From contig JAHDOA010000018.1 in the NCBI GenBank assembly GCA_018435055.1, forward strand, positions 62,001 to 126,000: a DNA stretch of 64,000 nucleotides. The letters run 5' to 3'. Below, one piece after another: positions 1 to 7,885 of the stretch. Origin of the DNA: Pelotomaculum sp. (GTDB lineage: Bacteria > Bacillota > Desulfotomaculia > Desulfotomaculales > Pelotomaculaceae). Position 1 is the first letter of the stretch. Every line of letters starts with the position of its first letter. The notes under the pieces are model-generated. The model was given only the letters and a program-made list of their open reading frames with translations, had not been told where the DNA came from and did no database searches. A program made the position numbers and the translations under genes.

Positions 1-2
1 AC

Positions 3-632
3 TCCGAGCTTACCACAAATGGGCGAACGGTGATTAAAAGGTCTGAAGTAGCCAACACGGACAACAGGATAGACCTTGACAAAGCAAACCGGATCGTATT
101 TATTACCAGAAGGGACGATATTATTCCAACTGTAGCAAAATTAAACCCGGAACAAGCAGCGGCATATTTCATGCTGGGCGAGTCAATTGAGACTTCCGCC
201 GGGGATCCGACACGCGCTGGAGAATCCAAGCGTGAGGTGGGGACAAATCCTTTCATGATTGGCAAGGAGTCAGATGAAGGGAACAGGCTATTGAGCATTC
301 TCAGAAAAAACCCTGATATTGAATGCTACCTGTTGAACACTGGAAGCATAGGCAAAGGCGGTAAAAAACCGAGTGAAAAGATCTCTATCAAAATTTCGAC
401 CACCTTGATGAAACACATCGCCAAAGGTGACATCAGGTGGGCTATTGATCCGGACTGGCACTATCAGGTACCTGTGGAGATGCCGGAAATTGACATAGCC
501 GGATACAACCCGATAAATTATTTTGATAAAATAGATTATCAGAACCGCGTTGCAAAATTACGCGCGGAGCGGCTCTGCTGGCTGAATAAATATAAAGGAC
601 TGAAAGAAGAGATAATCAATGCAATAAAATAA
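3..632 (+). CDS. ATP-type phosphoenolpyruvate carboxykinase, C-terminal part (cut by window edge)
   Basis: The frame is open to the left edge, so only about the last 210 residues are visible. They can be laid along the C-terminal half of ATP-dependent PEP carboxykinase, which interconverts oxaloacetate and PEP: a strand like IVFITRRDDIIPTVAKLNPEQ matches the family's '[22 protein letters not shown]' segment. A later 'CYLLNTGSIG' matches 'VWLVNTGW', followed by the family's closing K-rich helix region. The Walker-type kinase loop and metal ligands would lie upstream of the window, so catalytic competence cannot be judged. The usual TxxxGTEAG stretch reads ETSAGD here, which points to a divergent subfamily. 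The stop is 17 bp before the inverted repeat of an insertion sequence, so any genes originally downstream may have been separated from it. Confidence 0.7.
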   Translation, partial: SELTTNGRTVIKRSEVANTDNRIDLDKANRIVFITRRDDIIPTVAKLNPEQAAAYFMLGESIETSAGDPTRAGESKREVGTNPFMIGKESDEGNRLLSILRKNPDIECYLLNTGSIGKGGKKPSEKISIKISTTLMKHIAKGDIRWAIDPDWHYQVPVEMPEIDIAGYNPINYFDKIDYQNRVAKLRAERLCWLNKYKGLKEEIINAIK

Positions 633-648
633 CGCCTGTGCTTCCTTA

Positions 649-2486
649 AACTTGGATCCGGTAAGTAACTCCCGTTTTTTTATTCGAGGTGAAGTAACCA
701 CCCAATAAAAGGAATTAAGCTCACATTATACCTGGTAATTATTAAATCAAATAACATTGATTTTCCCTTAGCAAAGAGTTGAGCTTATAGTGCTGTTGAA
801 AAGGGTGCCTCAAACAAGCCGGGGCCATTCCGGGAGTAAAATATCACTATTATTTAACTTATGTGCTATCATCCAGATGGTGAGACAAGTAACCATGCTC
901 TTTGACATGTGAATTCCTTCAGCCTGTATTTAATGTTATCCACAACCTGCTGCAACCACTGATTGGCTGCCAGCCTTACATGACGATAGCGGCCATTGCC
1001 AACCACATTGCCTGGGACATTGAGAATCAACCTTCTTATGGTTGGGATTTCATAGCTGGATGCGCCAGCCGGTAACAGCGCTAGCCTGAACCAGTTCAAG
1101 AGATTGTAAGATAATATCTTAATCCACATAAAGGCTATGTTTCTTACCATTTCGTTCTGACTGGTTTGCTCGATACCTACGCCTGTTTTCAGCTCATCGA
1201 TTTTGTTTTCCACATTACAGCGCTTATTGTACCAGTGCCAGATCTCTTCAGGTGAGAGATCTTCCATATTTGTCACAATGGCTTCGTAATCATATAAATC
1301 AGTGAATGCAAAAGCGTCTTGGTTACCTTTGGTGGTTGTTTTTACTTTCTCTCTAATGAAAACAAACCTTCTGGCCCGTTCCCAGCTTTGAAGCGGTACG
1401 GTGATTTCATTCACCGCATACGTGTTGTCAAGTTCCTGCCAGGAATTCTGGCTGTTAAGGTATTTGATTACTTTCCAGACGCTTGAATTTAGCGGGGCTT
1501 TGCAGACATATTCGAGGCTGTTGTCCTCTAAGTAGGTGAAATTCTTTTGGTCAAAAAAGCCTTTATCCATTCTGACACCTTTGACTACAGTATTGTGTCC
1601 AACTAATGACAGGGTTTCCTGGAAAAACTCAAGGAAATCGCCGTTGCTGGAGGTTTTACCACCATACAAACCGGCGTTTAGCAGTTCACAACTGCCGGAA
1701 ACAAAGGCGACTTTTGCTTTGTATGAGCTGCGGCCATGATAGCGTGGGTTATAGCCAACTTCACAACCCTGCTGTGCTCCAAAAACAGTAATTACGGTGT
1801 CGTCAGTGTCAATCCAAATTTCCCTGGGGGCATCTATTTTGGCTTTCATTGATAACATGGCCTGGTTAACTTTTTTGAGCTTTTCAATATCCTCAATGTT
1901 GAGTTTAGAGAGCAAGTACCGTAATGTTCGCTCATCGGGAACCCGGTCTATCCCTTTGATCTTCTGGTAACCGGGGTCGAATTTAAGCTGATTCATATGG
2001 TCGAAACGTAGAAGTCCAAGAGCAGCACAGTCAACCATAGTGTCAATAATTTCTGCAGCACTGTAGGTACTGTTGTGATGCCGGTGAACCGTAAAGTGTT
2101 TGTTGACGATTCCCGTGAAGTCAACCGCTCGCTTTAATGATTCAAGTAACCCAAAGTTGCCGAAACCGGTAACCGTCGTATTGTCAAAGATAACGGGCAG
2201 ATTGGTTTTCCCGGTTGCACTCTGCAACAGTTTAATTGATTTTTCGTATTGACGTTGCAAGTCACGTTTTTGTTGGCGACTGAGTGATTCCAATTGATTA
2301 TTGGTAAGAAACCGTGATATCATAATTGTGAGGACACCTTCCTTCGGTATGGTATTGTTTGGTTGCTTTACCAATTCACCGATTAGGATTGGTGTTCCTC
2401 TTTTTTTGTCAAATTTTTTACAGAAAATATCCGACTTAAGCCGCATTTTGACTGGCTTTTTAAGCTTTACTTACCGGATCTAAGTT
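649..2486. mobile_element. IS1380-like insertion sequence with terminal inverted repeats
   Basis: A single DDE transposase gene lies between two inverted copies of a 20-bp sequence, 649-668 and the complement of 2467-2486, matching at 19 of 20 positions and sharing the core GATCCGGTAAGTAA. The resulting length of about 1.84 kb fits an IS with one transposase gene. No convincing target-site duplication is visible outside the repeats, so the exact ends are uncertain by a few bases and rearrangement after insertion is possible. The insertion lies between the PEP carboxykinase and dnaD-like genes and interrupts no recognisable ORF. Confidence 0.75.
869..2323 (-). CDS. IS1380-type DDE transposase
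   Basis: This gene catalyses movement of the surrounding insertion sequence by DDE chemistry. The central part has an IDTDDT strand (first Asp), a 'GVRMDKGFF' strand (second Asp) and, near the end, 'EIWHWYNKRCNVENKIDELK', which carries the Y-x-x-R-C-x-x-E-N-x-I-x-E-x-K pattern typical of IS4/IS1380 transposases and supplies the Glu. The frame is open from 2446, but the ATG at 2323 is preceded by AAGGAAGGTG at suitable spacing and gives 484 residues. The upstream 41 residues are lysine-rich and may not be translated. The frame is intact, so the element may be active. It is transcribed opposite to its neighbours. Confidence 0.85.
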   Translation of the reverse strand: MISRFLTNNQLESLSRQQKRDLQRQYEKSIKLLQSATGKTNLPVIFDNTTVTGFGNFGLLESLKRAVDFTGIVNKHFTVHRHHNSTYSAAEIIDTMVDCAALGLLRFDHMNQLKFDPGYQKIKGIDRVPDERTLRYLLSKLNIEDIEKLKKVNQAMLSMKAKIDAPREIWIDTDDTVITVFGAQQGCEVGYNPRYHGRSSYKAKVAFVSGSCELLNAGLYGGKTSSNGDFLEFFQETLSLVGHNTVVKGVRMDKGFFDQKNFTYLEDNSLEYVCKAPLNSSVWKVIKYLNSQNSWQELDNTYAVNEITVPLQSWERARRFVFIREKVKTTTKGNQDAFAFTDLYDYEAIVTNMEDLSPEEIWHWYNKRCNVENKIDELKTGVGIEQTSQNEMVRNIAFMWIKILSYNLLNWFRLALLPAGASSYEIPTIRRLILNVPGNVVGNGRYRHVRLAANQWLQQVVDNIKYRLKEFTCQRAWLLVSPSG

Positions 2487-2703
2487 AAAAATACACAAGA
2501 GAGAGACCTCATATAAGCTGCATTATTTGGCCATTAAGGCCTTTTTTGTTTTTCACGCGAGGGCAGGAAGAAGGAGGGATTAAGTTGAATTATTGTTTAT
2601 CATAGGCTTTGTCTTCTATCTTTTCCTGGACCGGTGGGATAATGGATAAAGTGATCACAACGCCTTCAAATATGAACATGACAAAAGGATAAGGTAGTGT
2701 CAA

Positions 2704-3546
2704 ATGACCAGAAATTTACACAATAATTTTATTAAATGTGACCATAAAGTTAACATAACCGCTACTTTCGGCGCAGATCTTGTACTGGAGGGATTTACCT
2801 CTATTCCCAGTATAATTATTAAGGTATACAGCCATATTGGTATTACTGATTTTCAAATGATGCTGCTAATTCATTTAATTAGATTTAAAATAGAAGAAAA
2901 AAATTACTACCCGGCGCCTGAAACTATCGCGGAGGTAATGGAATCAGATTCCGAAAGGATAAAAAAAGAACTGGCTGACTTGTTAAAAAAAGAAATCATT
3001 GCAGTCAGTGAATACTACGATAAAAAAAATAACGTGATATTTGAAGGATATGATTTTGAGCCGCTCTTTTTAAAGATTTCAGATGCATGGGCCAGTGCCA
3101 GGGCCAGGGAAATTGTAGAGTCTGAGGATCTAATAAAAGCGGCTGCTCTGGAAAATGAATTTCTGAATAACAAATTGCGCGACAAGCCCACTGGATTGAT
3201 TTCTATCTTTGAAAAGGAGTTTGGCAGGCTGCTGTCTCCCATCGAGGTGGATCAAATTCATATATGGGCTGGAGAAGTGGAGTCCTTCCTGGTTATTGAA
3301 GCATTAAAAAGGGCTGTGCTGAGAGGCAAACACAATTTTAAGTATATTAACAGCATTTTAATGGAATGGAAAAAGAATAACCTGCATACCCTCGAAGACA
3401 TAGCGGAATACGACCAGGATTTTCTGAAACGCCGCTCGGCCGGGGCTCCGCAAAAAACTCAGCAGGTTACGCCAAAGAATTCGCCAGCCGGTGGGAAAGA
3501 TTCAAAAGAAAAGGCCTTTATCAGATCGCTGTATAATAAAGCATAA
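2704..3546 (+). CDS. DnaD-family replication initiation protein
   Basis: The 280-residue product has the DnaD layout. An N-terminal winged-helix region (about residues 30-110) contains the pattern FQMMLLIHLIRF...YPAPETIAEVMESD. A C-terminal helical domain (about 165-235) reads FEKEFGRLLSPIEVDQI...ALKRAVLRGKHNFKYINSILMEW, close to the DnaB_2/DnaD signature 'YI..IL..W'. DnaD proteins act with DnaB and DnaI at low-GC Gram-positive replication initiation by remodelling DNA and aiding helicase loading. The gene lies 54 bp before a DnaC/DnaI-like ATPase, the usual pairing, so the two probably form an operon ending at the terminator at 4360. The basic, proline-rich tail after residue 240 is likely disordered. 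Confidence 0.85.
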   Translation: MTRNLHNNFIKCDHKVNITATFGADLVLEGFTSIPSIIIKVYSHIGITDFQMMLLIHLIRFKIEEKNYYPAPETIAEVMESDSERIKKELADLLKKEIIAVSEYYDKKNNVIFEGYDFEPLFLKISDAWASARAREIVESEDLIKAAALENEFLNNKLRDKPTGLISIFEKEFGRLLSPIEVDQIHIWAGEVESFLVIEALKRAVLRGKHNFKYINSILMEWKKNNLHTLEDIAEYDQDFLKRRSAGAPQKTQQVTPKNSPAGGKDSKEKAFIRSLYNKA

Positions 3547-3600
3547 TATTTGTTTTAACCTCACCGGCAACTATTATAGGGAAAGGCAGGTATTATTGGT

Positions 3601-4341
3601 GTGACCTGTGAATTTTGCGGAGACCGGGGCATTGTTATTCTTAATGGCGAGGTAGCTGCGCCTTGCAGTTGTGTAAAACAGTCATCTTTAAAAAACCTGT
3701 TCAGGCATGCCAACTTGCCGGAAAATTTTATTAATTGTTCGCTTGAAAAATTTAATTTTAAATATTACGCTAAAAATTTTACTGATCCCGAAACAGGGCT
3801 TTCTAGTTTAGAGCTGGCAAAGATTGCCCATAAAGCTGCGGGGGGCTTTATTAAAAGATTTTTAAAGGATCCAAAAACTGACGGATTGTTGTTTACTGGC
3901 AAGGTCGGCAGCGGAAAAACCTACCTGGCCTGCAGTATTGCGAACGCGTTGATAAAACATGGACGATTGGCGCTTTTTATAGAGGTGTCAGACCTGCTGG
4001 ACAGGATTCGCTCGACCTATGATCCGGGCCGCAGCCCGGATCAGCTCTCTGAGTTTCAACTGCTTGATACCGCCAGGCAGGCGCCCCTGCTGGTGCTTGA
4101 TGATCTGGGCGCGCATAATTACACAGAGTGGACCAAGAACAAAATATATTCCATTATTAATTATCGCTTGAACCAGCGACTGCCCGTTATAGTTACCACA
4201 AACATTAAACTCGACGAAATTACAGAATATCTGGGAGAGAGAACCACATCCAGACTACTGGAAATGTGCAGCCCCTACCGCTTAACAGTTGATATCGATA
4301 TACGCGCTGTGCGCCGAAAAGAAAAGGACTTAAAATACTAA
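3601..4341 (+). CDS. DnaC/DnaI-type helicase loader ATPase
   Basis: The AAA+ ATPase has Walker A GKVGSGKT at residues 100-107, Walker B 'LLVLDDLG', a sensor-1 segment 'VIVTTN' and a closing Arg-rich 'GERTTSRLLEMC' that resembles the arginine-finger/sensor-2 region of DnaC and DnaI. The N-terminus holds Cys3, Cys6, Cys22 and Cys24, a small zinc-binding module like the one in DnaI that contacts the replicative helicase. The start is GTG. The IstB transposition helpers are close relatives, but pairing with dnaD and the Cys module favour a chromosomal helicase loader. The predicted role is ATP-dependent loading of the DnaB-type helicase at origins or restarted forks. Confidence 0.85.
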   Translation: MTCEFCGDRGIVILNGEVAAPCSCVKQSSLKNLFRHANLPENFINCSLEKFNFKYYAKNFTDPETGLSSLELAKIAHKAAGGFIKRFLKDPKTDGLLFTGKVGSGKTYLACSIANALIKHGRLALFIEVSDLLDRIRSTYDPGRSPDQLSEFQLLDTARQAPLLVLDDLGAHNYTEWTKNKIYSIINYRLNQRLPVIVTTNIKLDEITEYLGERTTSRLLEMCSPYRLTVDIDIRAVRRKEKDLKY

Positions 4342-4359
4342 CATACCATTATTTTCTAG

Positions 4360-4391
4360 AATACCACCCCGTCGATGGGGTGGTATTTTAT
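4360..4391 (+). terminator. Rho-independent terminator after the dnaD-dnaC-like pair
   Basis: A perfect 10-bp stem, ATACCACCCC paired with GGGGTGGTAT around a GTCGAT loop, is extended by an A-T pair and followed by a T-rich tail. It lies 19 bp after the ATPase stop codon and separates it from sleB. Confidence 0.9.
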
Positions 4392-4491
4392 TCTATAATA
4401 TGCGGATGCTATATTGTGCGGATAAAAATGTATGTATATAAAAATTTTTTCCGAGCAAAAATATTCTCTGGAATCGGGAAAGGAGGAGGCA

Positions 4492-5181
4492 ATGAAAAAA
4501 CTGGTTCGAAAGAACGTTTTAAAACTGGCGCTGTTGACATTAACCATATTTGCTTTAGGTGTTTTTACGCCGTTTGGCGAGTGTTCACAGGATTCAGAAA
4601 GCATATATGTAAACCGCTCCGTTTCCACTGTGGAAAAACATACTGTCCGTAATGGCGATACTCTTTATGATATTGCGTCGGCATACCGGATAGCGCTGGA
4701 CGAACTAATGAAAGTTAACCAGCTGAAAAACAGTTTGATTTTACCTGGTGAAACCCTGTTGCTGCCGGCTAAGACTGCCGTAGGCGAAGGCGTTTCAGCG
4801 GGGGGAATGTCCAGGGAGGAAATAATGCTTTTAGCAAGACTGATCCACGCGGAAGCCCGTGGTGAAAGCTTTGAAGGGCAGGTGGCGGTAGGCGCTGTGA
4901 TTTTAAACAGGCTGGCCAGCCCACATTTCCCCAAAACCATACACGATGTGGTTTTTCAGAAGAATAAACGTGTTTACCAGTTTTCCCCCGTTGGTGACGG
5001 TTCCATCAACCTGGAACCCGATGAAAGGGCTGTGCGAGCGGCGCTGCAGGCCATGTCCGGGGAGGATCCCAGCAATGGAGCGCTCTTTTTTTACAATCCA
5101 GATATCAGCAGTGATAAATGGATCAGGACATTGCCGGTGATCACCAGGATTGGGAACCACGTTTTCGCAACAAGTTATTAA
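4492..5181 (+). CDS. sleB: SleB/CwlJ-type spore cortex-lytic hydrolase with LysM domain
   Basis: The exported cell-wall hydrolase would act on spore cortex peptidoglycan during germination. The ATG at 4492 follows AAAGGAGGAGGC and gives 229 residues; an upstream in-frame start lacks a ribosome site. Residues 1-31 form a signal peptide (KKLVRKN then a long hydrophobic stretch). Residues 49-92 are a LysM repeat (HTVRNGDTLYDIA...ILPGETLLLP). Residues 108-229 are the Hydrolase_2 domain with LARLIHAEARGE, whose Glu is the catalytic residue in SleB/CwlJ lytic transglycosylases. SleB proteins of Bacillus usually carry a different peptidoglycan-binding domain, so the LysM version is the clostridial type. 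No ypeB partner gene follows. Confidence 0.9.
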   Translation: MKKLVRKNVLKLALLTLTIFALGVFTPFGECSQDSESIYVNRSVSTVEKHTVRNGDTLYDIASAYRIALDELMKVNQLKNSLILPGETLLLPAKTAVGEGVSAGGMSREEIMLLARLIHAEARGESFEGQVAVGAVILNRLASPHFPKTIHDVVFQKNKRVYQFSPVGDGSINLEPDERAVRAALQAMSGEDPSNGALFFYNPDISSDKWIRTLPVITRIGNHVFATSY

Positions 5182-5186
5182 AAACT

Positions 5187-5211
5187 GAGGCGGCCTTAAA
5201 CGGTCGCCTTA
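5187..5211. terminator. Hairpin between convergent genes
   Basis: An 8-bp stem (AGGCGGCC with GGTCGCCT, one G-T wobble, TTAAAC loop) lies just after the sleB stop and overlaps the last codons of the convergent P-loop/Asp23 gene. On the plus strand a T-rich run starts about 9 bases later. It probably serves as a shared terminator, though the T-run is not directly attached. Confidence 0.5.
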
Positions 5212-6044
5212 GAAACATTTTTTTTCTCAAAACCCAGCCCTTTTACCTGCACATTAACCATTTGCACCTGCAATCCTGTCATTTCCTCTATGGCGGTTAT
5301 AATACGCTCCTGAACTTTCCCGGCTATTAAGTGAAGAGGATAGCCGTAGGTCAGCACCGGAGCAATATCAATTGTTACAATACCCTCTTGCTCGACGCGA
5401 ATATTGATTTTCCCGGCTTGACTTACCCCAGTCACTGATTTAGCGGCATGTCCGGCGATAGATTCAAGAGCGTGGTTTGAGATGGACAGCTTGCCGTGAA
5501 AAGTAAATGTAGGACGAATAATTGACTGTTCAAGCCAGTCCTTTTTACCGGAAACGCCTTTTTTCCTTAAAAACACTTGCAATGGATCTACAAGTGTGCC
5601 TGGGAAGCTTTTCTTTACCTCCAGGGTGGGGGCAGGTATAACATGTTTACTGAACTGTGACCGGATATACTTTGCCTTCCTTATTTCCTTTTCGCTGGCG
5701 ACATCTTCAATACTTAAATATTTAGATGGCGTCGGCAATCCGAGCCGCGACGCTATTTTCTCAGCCATTTCCTTAGATGTGCCCAATATCAGTATTTTAG
5801 CAGGAGCGAGATCAGAAATGGCTTTCTTAATCTCATTAGCCTTATCTTCCTCCAGGAAGAGAGCTGATTTAATCGCTCCAATTCTTGTCGGCTGCCGTTT
5901 GGCTGATGATCCCGCAAGGATGCGGTTTCCCTGGATCAAAAGACCGTCATCAATAATCGCCTGCGCCTCAAGCTGGTGGGCAATGCCTGTCGCCCTGTGG
6001 CTTTTACCAGTGCCGCTTGGTCCGACCAGAGCTATGATTTGCAA
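5196..6044 (-). CDS. P-loop NTPase fused to a C-terminal Asp23/Gls24 domain
   Basis: This 282-residue protein joins two domains. The N-terminal part is a P-loop NTPase with GPSGTGKS at residues 8-15 and a conserved 'IIDDGLLIQG' segment near residue 35, where a nucleotide kinase would bind substrate. The C-terminal part (about 185-275) matches the Asp23/Gls24 envelope-stress fold: ISNHALESIAGHAA at its start, 'VTIDIAPVLTYGYPL' and 'ITGLQV..VNVQVKGL'-type strands at its end. The start is TTG at 6044 with TAGGTG 7 bases upstream; an overlapping ATG is out of frame. Similar fusions are annotated in Clostridia without a known function. Asp23 domains usually sit at the membrane through partners such as AmaP, so an ATP-dependent envelope role is possible, but this is inference. 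Confidence 0.75.
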   Translation of the reverse strand: MQIIALVGPSGTGKSHRATGIAHQLEAQAIIDDGLLIQGNRILAGSSAKRQPTRIGAIKSALFLEEDKANEIKKAISDLAPAKILILGTSKEMAEKIASRLGLPTPSKYLSIEDVASEKEIRKAKYIRSQFSKHVIPAPTLEVKKSFPGTLVDPLQVFLRKKGVSGKKDWLEQSIIRPTFTFHGKLSISNHALESIAGHAAKSVTGVSQAGKINIRVEQEGIVTIDIAPVLTYGYPLHLIAGKVQERIITAIEEMTGLQVQMVNVQVKGLGFEKKNVSKATV

Positions 6045-6350
6045 TCATGACACCTACTTAATTTAGTATTATTTCCTTTTTTATCTTAGCATATTCAAAT
6101 CAGGCTTCATAGCTCCATAGATGACACGATTATGATAAAGTATACATGTTCATTAATATAACGGAGCAAATTAATACAATGTGTCAGAAAAATTTGACAG
6201 ACGCTAGAATTAATATATTCCGGCGGCCTGACATTATATACCACTTTAGATGTGGATTTGCAGGCTGCCGCTAAAAGAGCTGTCACGGGGGGATTGAACC
6301 CCAGGGCAGTATGCCCGGGGGTGGAAAATGATGGATTTTTTTCTTATTTC
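6045..6350. other. Intergenic stretch with several hairpins, no gene seen
   Basis: This 306-bp gap between two minus-strand genes holds no ORF with a ribosome site. It contains a 10-bp stem 6221-6230/6261-6270 enclosing a small CCAC/GTGG hairpin. Next come two overlapping G/C-rich hairpins: GGGG 6289-6292 with CCCC 6299-6302, and GGGC 6304-6307 with GCCC 6313-6316. A T-run lies at 6336-6342. The CCCC block could pair instead with GGGG at 6317-6320. The region could be a small RNA or decayed sequence. Confidence 0.4.
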
Positions 6351-6566
6351 TTAATCAAAAAAATTTTTTTTGCGGAAAAAAAGATAAGTCACAATAGCCA
6401 GCGGGAATAAGGGTGGCGTCATAAAGATAGCCCAACCTATGGTCTCGGATAGAGGGCGTCCTTTTTGGCGTGTGTCCTTATACACCCAGATTACCGCGCC
6501 AAGCGAGATAATCACATATACTACAAGAACCAGGTTTGAAAGAACACTTGATTGGGATTCAGGCAA
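6351..6566 (-). CDS. Small two-helix membrane protein (PLD nuclease N-terminal-like)
   Basis: The 71-residue protein starts at TTG behind AAAGGGGG. It has two hydrophobic helices, about residues 10-28 (NLVLVVYVIISLGAVIWVY) and 44-63 (WAIFMTPPLFPLAIVTYLFF), joined by a polar KDTRQKGRPLSE loop and ending in RKKNFFD. The pattern 'W..D...RG......W......P..G...Y' is found in the PLDc_N family of small membrane anchors, some of which accompany antiholin or phospholipase D proteins. No such partner is adjacent. Function unknown; family assignment is tentative. Confidence 0.55.
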   Translation of the reverse strand: MPESQSSVLSNLVLVVYVIISLGAVIWVYKDTRQKGRPLSETIGWAIFMTPPLFPLAIVTYLFFRKKNFFD

Positions 6567-6652
6567 ATTATTTCCCCCTTTAATGCGATAGTAACATTAT
6601 ACCTTCGACACATTTTAGTTTAAAACCTTTAAAATAACAACAACTGCTTACT

Positions 6653-6681
6653 TGACTTTTTCAGTGGACTATGACAAAATT
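6653..6681 (+). promoter_or_regulatory. Likely sigma-A promoter of tRNA-Pro
   Basis: TTGACT at 6653-6658 is followed after 17 bp by CAAAAT at 6676-6681, a fair match to -35 and -10 boxes. The tRNA begins 24 bp further on. It is proposed from position and spacing alone. Confidence 0.45.
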
Positions 6682-6704
6682 ATTTCTGCGTCATAAAGAT
6701 TTAA

Positions 6705-6781
6705 CGGGGCATAGCTCAGTTTGGTAGAGCGCACGGTTCGGGACCGTGAGGTCGCACGTTCAAGTCGTGTTGCCCCGACCA
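6705..6781 (+). tRNA. tRNA-Pro (anticodon CGG)
   Basis: The cloverleaf is complete. The acceptor stem CGGGGCA pairs fully with TGCCCCG, the D arm is GCTC/GAGC, the anticodon stem CACGG/CCGTG encloses TTCGGGA with anticodon CGG, and the T arm is GCACG TTCAAGT CGTGT. The discriminator A is followed by an encoded CCA. It reads the proline codon CCG. A terminator follows at once. Confidence 0.95.
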
Positions 6782-6790
6782 CTAATAATG

Positions 6791-6826
6791 CCTGCGGAGG
6801 AGATTTTTTATTCCGCGGGTTTTTTA
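6791..6826 (+). terminator. Terminator after tRNA-Pro
   Basis: CCTGCGG pairs with CCGCGGG (one T-G pair) around a 15-base loop and is followed by six T's, 9 bp past the tRNA 3' end. Confidence 0.75.
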
Positions 6827-6903
6827 GAATCATAATAAATGACATAAATGTGAGCTTTTTTCAAATAAAACTATGTCTTTTGCTATCAGGGAGAATGCTT
6901 ACA

Positions 6904-6912
6904 TGTTATAAT
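6904..6912 (+). promoter_or_regulatory. Extended -10 promoter before adk
   Basis: TGTTATAAT at 6904-6912 is a perfect TGnTATAAT extended -10 element, 53 bp before the adk start. No good -35 box sits 17 bp upstream, which is usual for extended -10 promoters. Confidence 0.5.
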
Positions 6913-6964
6913 AAGCTAGTTTGGTTTTCCATAAGCAATCAAAATATTTTGTGAGGGATGGTTT

Positions 6965-7609
6965 GTGAATCTTTTAATTATGGGACCCCCCGGAGCAGGA
7001 AAAGGGACTCAGGCCGAAGAGCTTGTAAAAAGACTTGGTATTACACATATCTCAACGGGTGACATGTTTAGATCAGCCATTAAAGAAGGCACTGAAATGG
7101 GGTTAAAAGCCAAGGAATATATGGATAAAGGCGAGCTTGTCCCCGATTATGTGGTTGTAGGCATGGTTAAGGAGAGGTTATTCCAGTCTGACAGTGTATG
7201 CGGTTTTTTGCTGGACGGTTTTCCGCGGAATGTCGTTCAAGCTGAAGAGCTTGATGAAACGCTGAAGTCGATTGGGCTTAGTCTTAATGGTGTTATTAAT
7301 ATTGTAGTACCGCGTGAAAAACTGGTAGAACGTGCTACCGGACGCCGTATTTGCCGTACCTGTGGGGCAAGCTACCATGTATCGTTTAAGAAACCCAGGG
7401 AGGAAGGGATCTGCGACAATTGTGGCGGTGAACTCTATCAGCGCAGCGATGACAACGAAACTGCGGTAAACAACCGTCTTTATATCTACGAAGCAAGCAC
7501 AAAGCCGCTCATCGATTATTATACAACAAGAGGACTCATCCGAAATATCGATGGAGATCAGGACATTGATAAGGTTATGGAAGATATTTTAAAAAATATA
7601 TGCAGTTAA
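6965..7609 (+). CDS. adk: Adenylate kinase
   Basis: The enzyme balances ATP + AMP with 2 ADP in the cytoplasm. Walker [10 protein letters not shown] spans residues 7-15 and the conserved DGFPR motif is at about 84-88. The LID domain carries a zinc site with Cys130, Cys133, Cys150 and Cys153, the Cys4 form usual in Gram-positive adenylate kinases. Length of 214 residues is typical. The start is GTG behind GAGGGATGG. In most Firmicutes adk lies between secY and map in the ribosomal protein cluster; here it stands alone between tRNA genes, so it is either relocated or a second copy. Confidence 0.95.
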   Translation: MNLLIMGPPGAGKGTQAEELVKRLGITHISTGDMFRSAIKEGTEMGLKAKEYMDKGELVPDYVVVGMVKERLFQSDSVCGFLLDGFPRNVVQAEELDETLKSIGLSLNGVINIVVPREKLVERATGRRICRTCGASYHVSFKKPREEGICDNCGGELYQRSDDNETAVNNRLYIYEASTKPLIDYYTTRGLIRNIDGDQDIDKVMEDILKNICS

Positions 7610-7694
7610 ATATCTTTTCCTGGACAAACTGATGCCAGTTCAGTCCAATAGACAGTAAAAAAAGGTTCTAGCGCAGGATATAGAGCCTTCACAT

Positions 7695-7770
7695 TGGGGC
7701 GTGGCCAAGCGGTAAGGCGCCGGACTCTGACTCCGGTATTTCGTTGGTTCGAATCCAGCCGCCCCAGCCA
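7695..7770 (+). tRNA. tRNA-Gln (anticodon CTG)
   Basis: Acceptor TGGGGCG pairs with CGCCCCA, the anticodon stem CCGGA/TCCGG encloses CTCTGAC with anticodon CTG, and the T arm is TTGG-TTCGAAT-CCAG. CCA is encoded. It reads glutamine codon CAG. It starts 85 bp after adk and may be cotranscribed with it. Confidence 0.95.
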
Positions 7771-7788
7771 AAATTTTTAAAAAAATCG

Positions 7789-7855
7789 GGGCAATTAGCT
7801 CAATTGGCGACTCCTAATTGTCAGGATGTAGGTTCGTGTCCTTCATAACCCACCG
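7789..7855 (+). pseudogene. Decayed tRNA, probably former tRNA-Arg (CCT)
   Basis: Eighteen bases after tRNA-Gln there is a sequence with the order of a tRNA but a damaged fold. GGGCAAT and ATAACCC form an acceptor stem with two mismatches, GCTC begins a D arm whose 3' half is missing, a CTCCTAA loop with CCT anticodon sits on a stem with two G-T pairs, and the T-arm stem has one mismatch. It ends ACCG, not ACCA. Shortened D arm plus mismatches suggest a pseudogene, although low-level function cannot be excluded. Confidence 0.6.
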
Positions 7856-7860
7856 TTTTT

Positions 7861-7885
7861 AAAGTTCCATAAGGGAACTTTTTTC
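7861..7885 (+). terminator. Terminator after the tRNA-Gln/decayed tRNA unit
   Basis: AAAGTTCC pairs with GGAACTTT around ATAAG and runs into a T tract. It closes the adk-tRNA-Gln transcription unit. Confidence 0.8.

Noticed and set aside
1536-2483. Plus-strand ORFs inside the transposase gene
   Set aside because: They are antisense to an intact transposase frame, lack ribosome sites and resemble no protein family.
2584-2660. Short hydrophobic peptide frame upstream of the dnaD-like gene
   Set aside because: The best ribosome site leads to a six-codon frame, while the longer hydrophobic frame has no ribosome site at the right distance.
6286-6302. T-arm-like sequence on the minus strand suggesting a tRNA
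   Set aside because: GGGG-TTCAATC-CCCC looks like a T arm, but no anticodon arm, acceptor stem or CCA can be placed around it.
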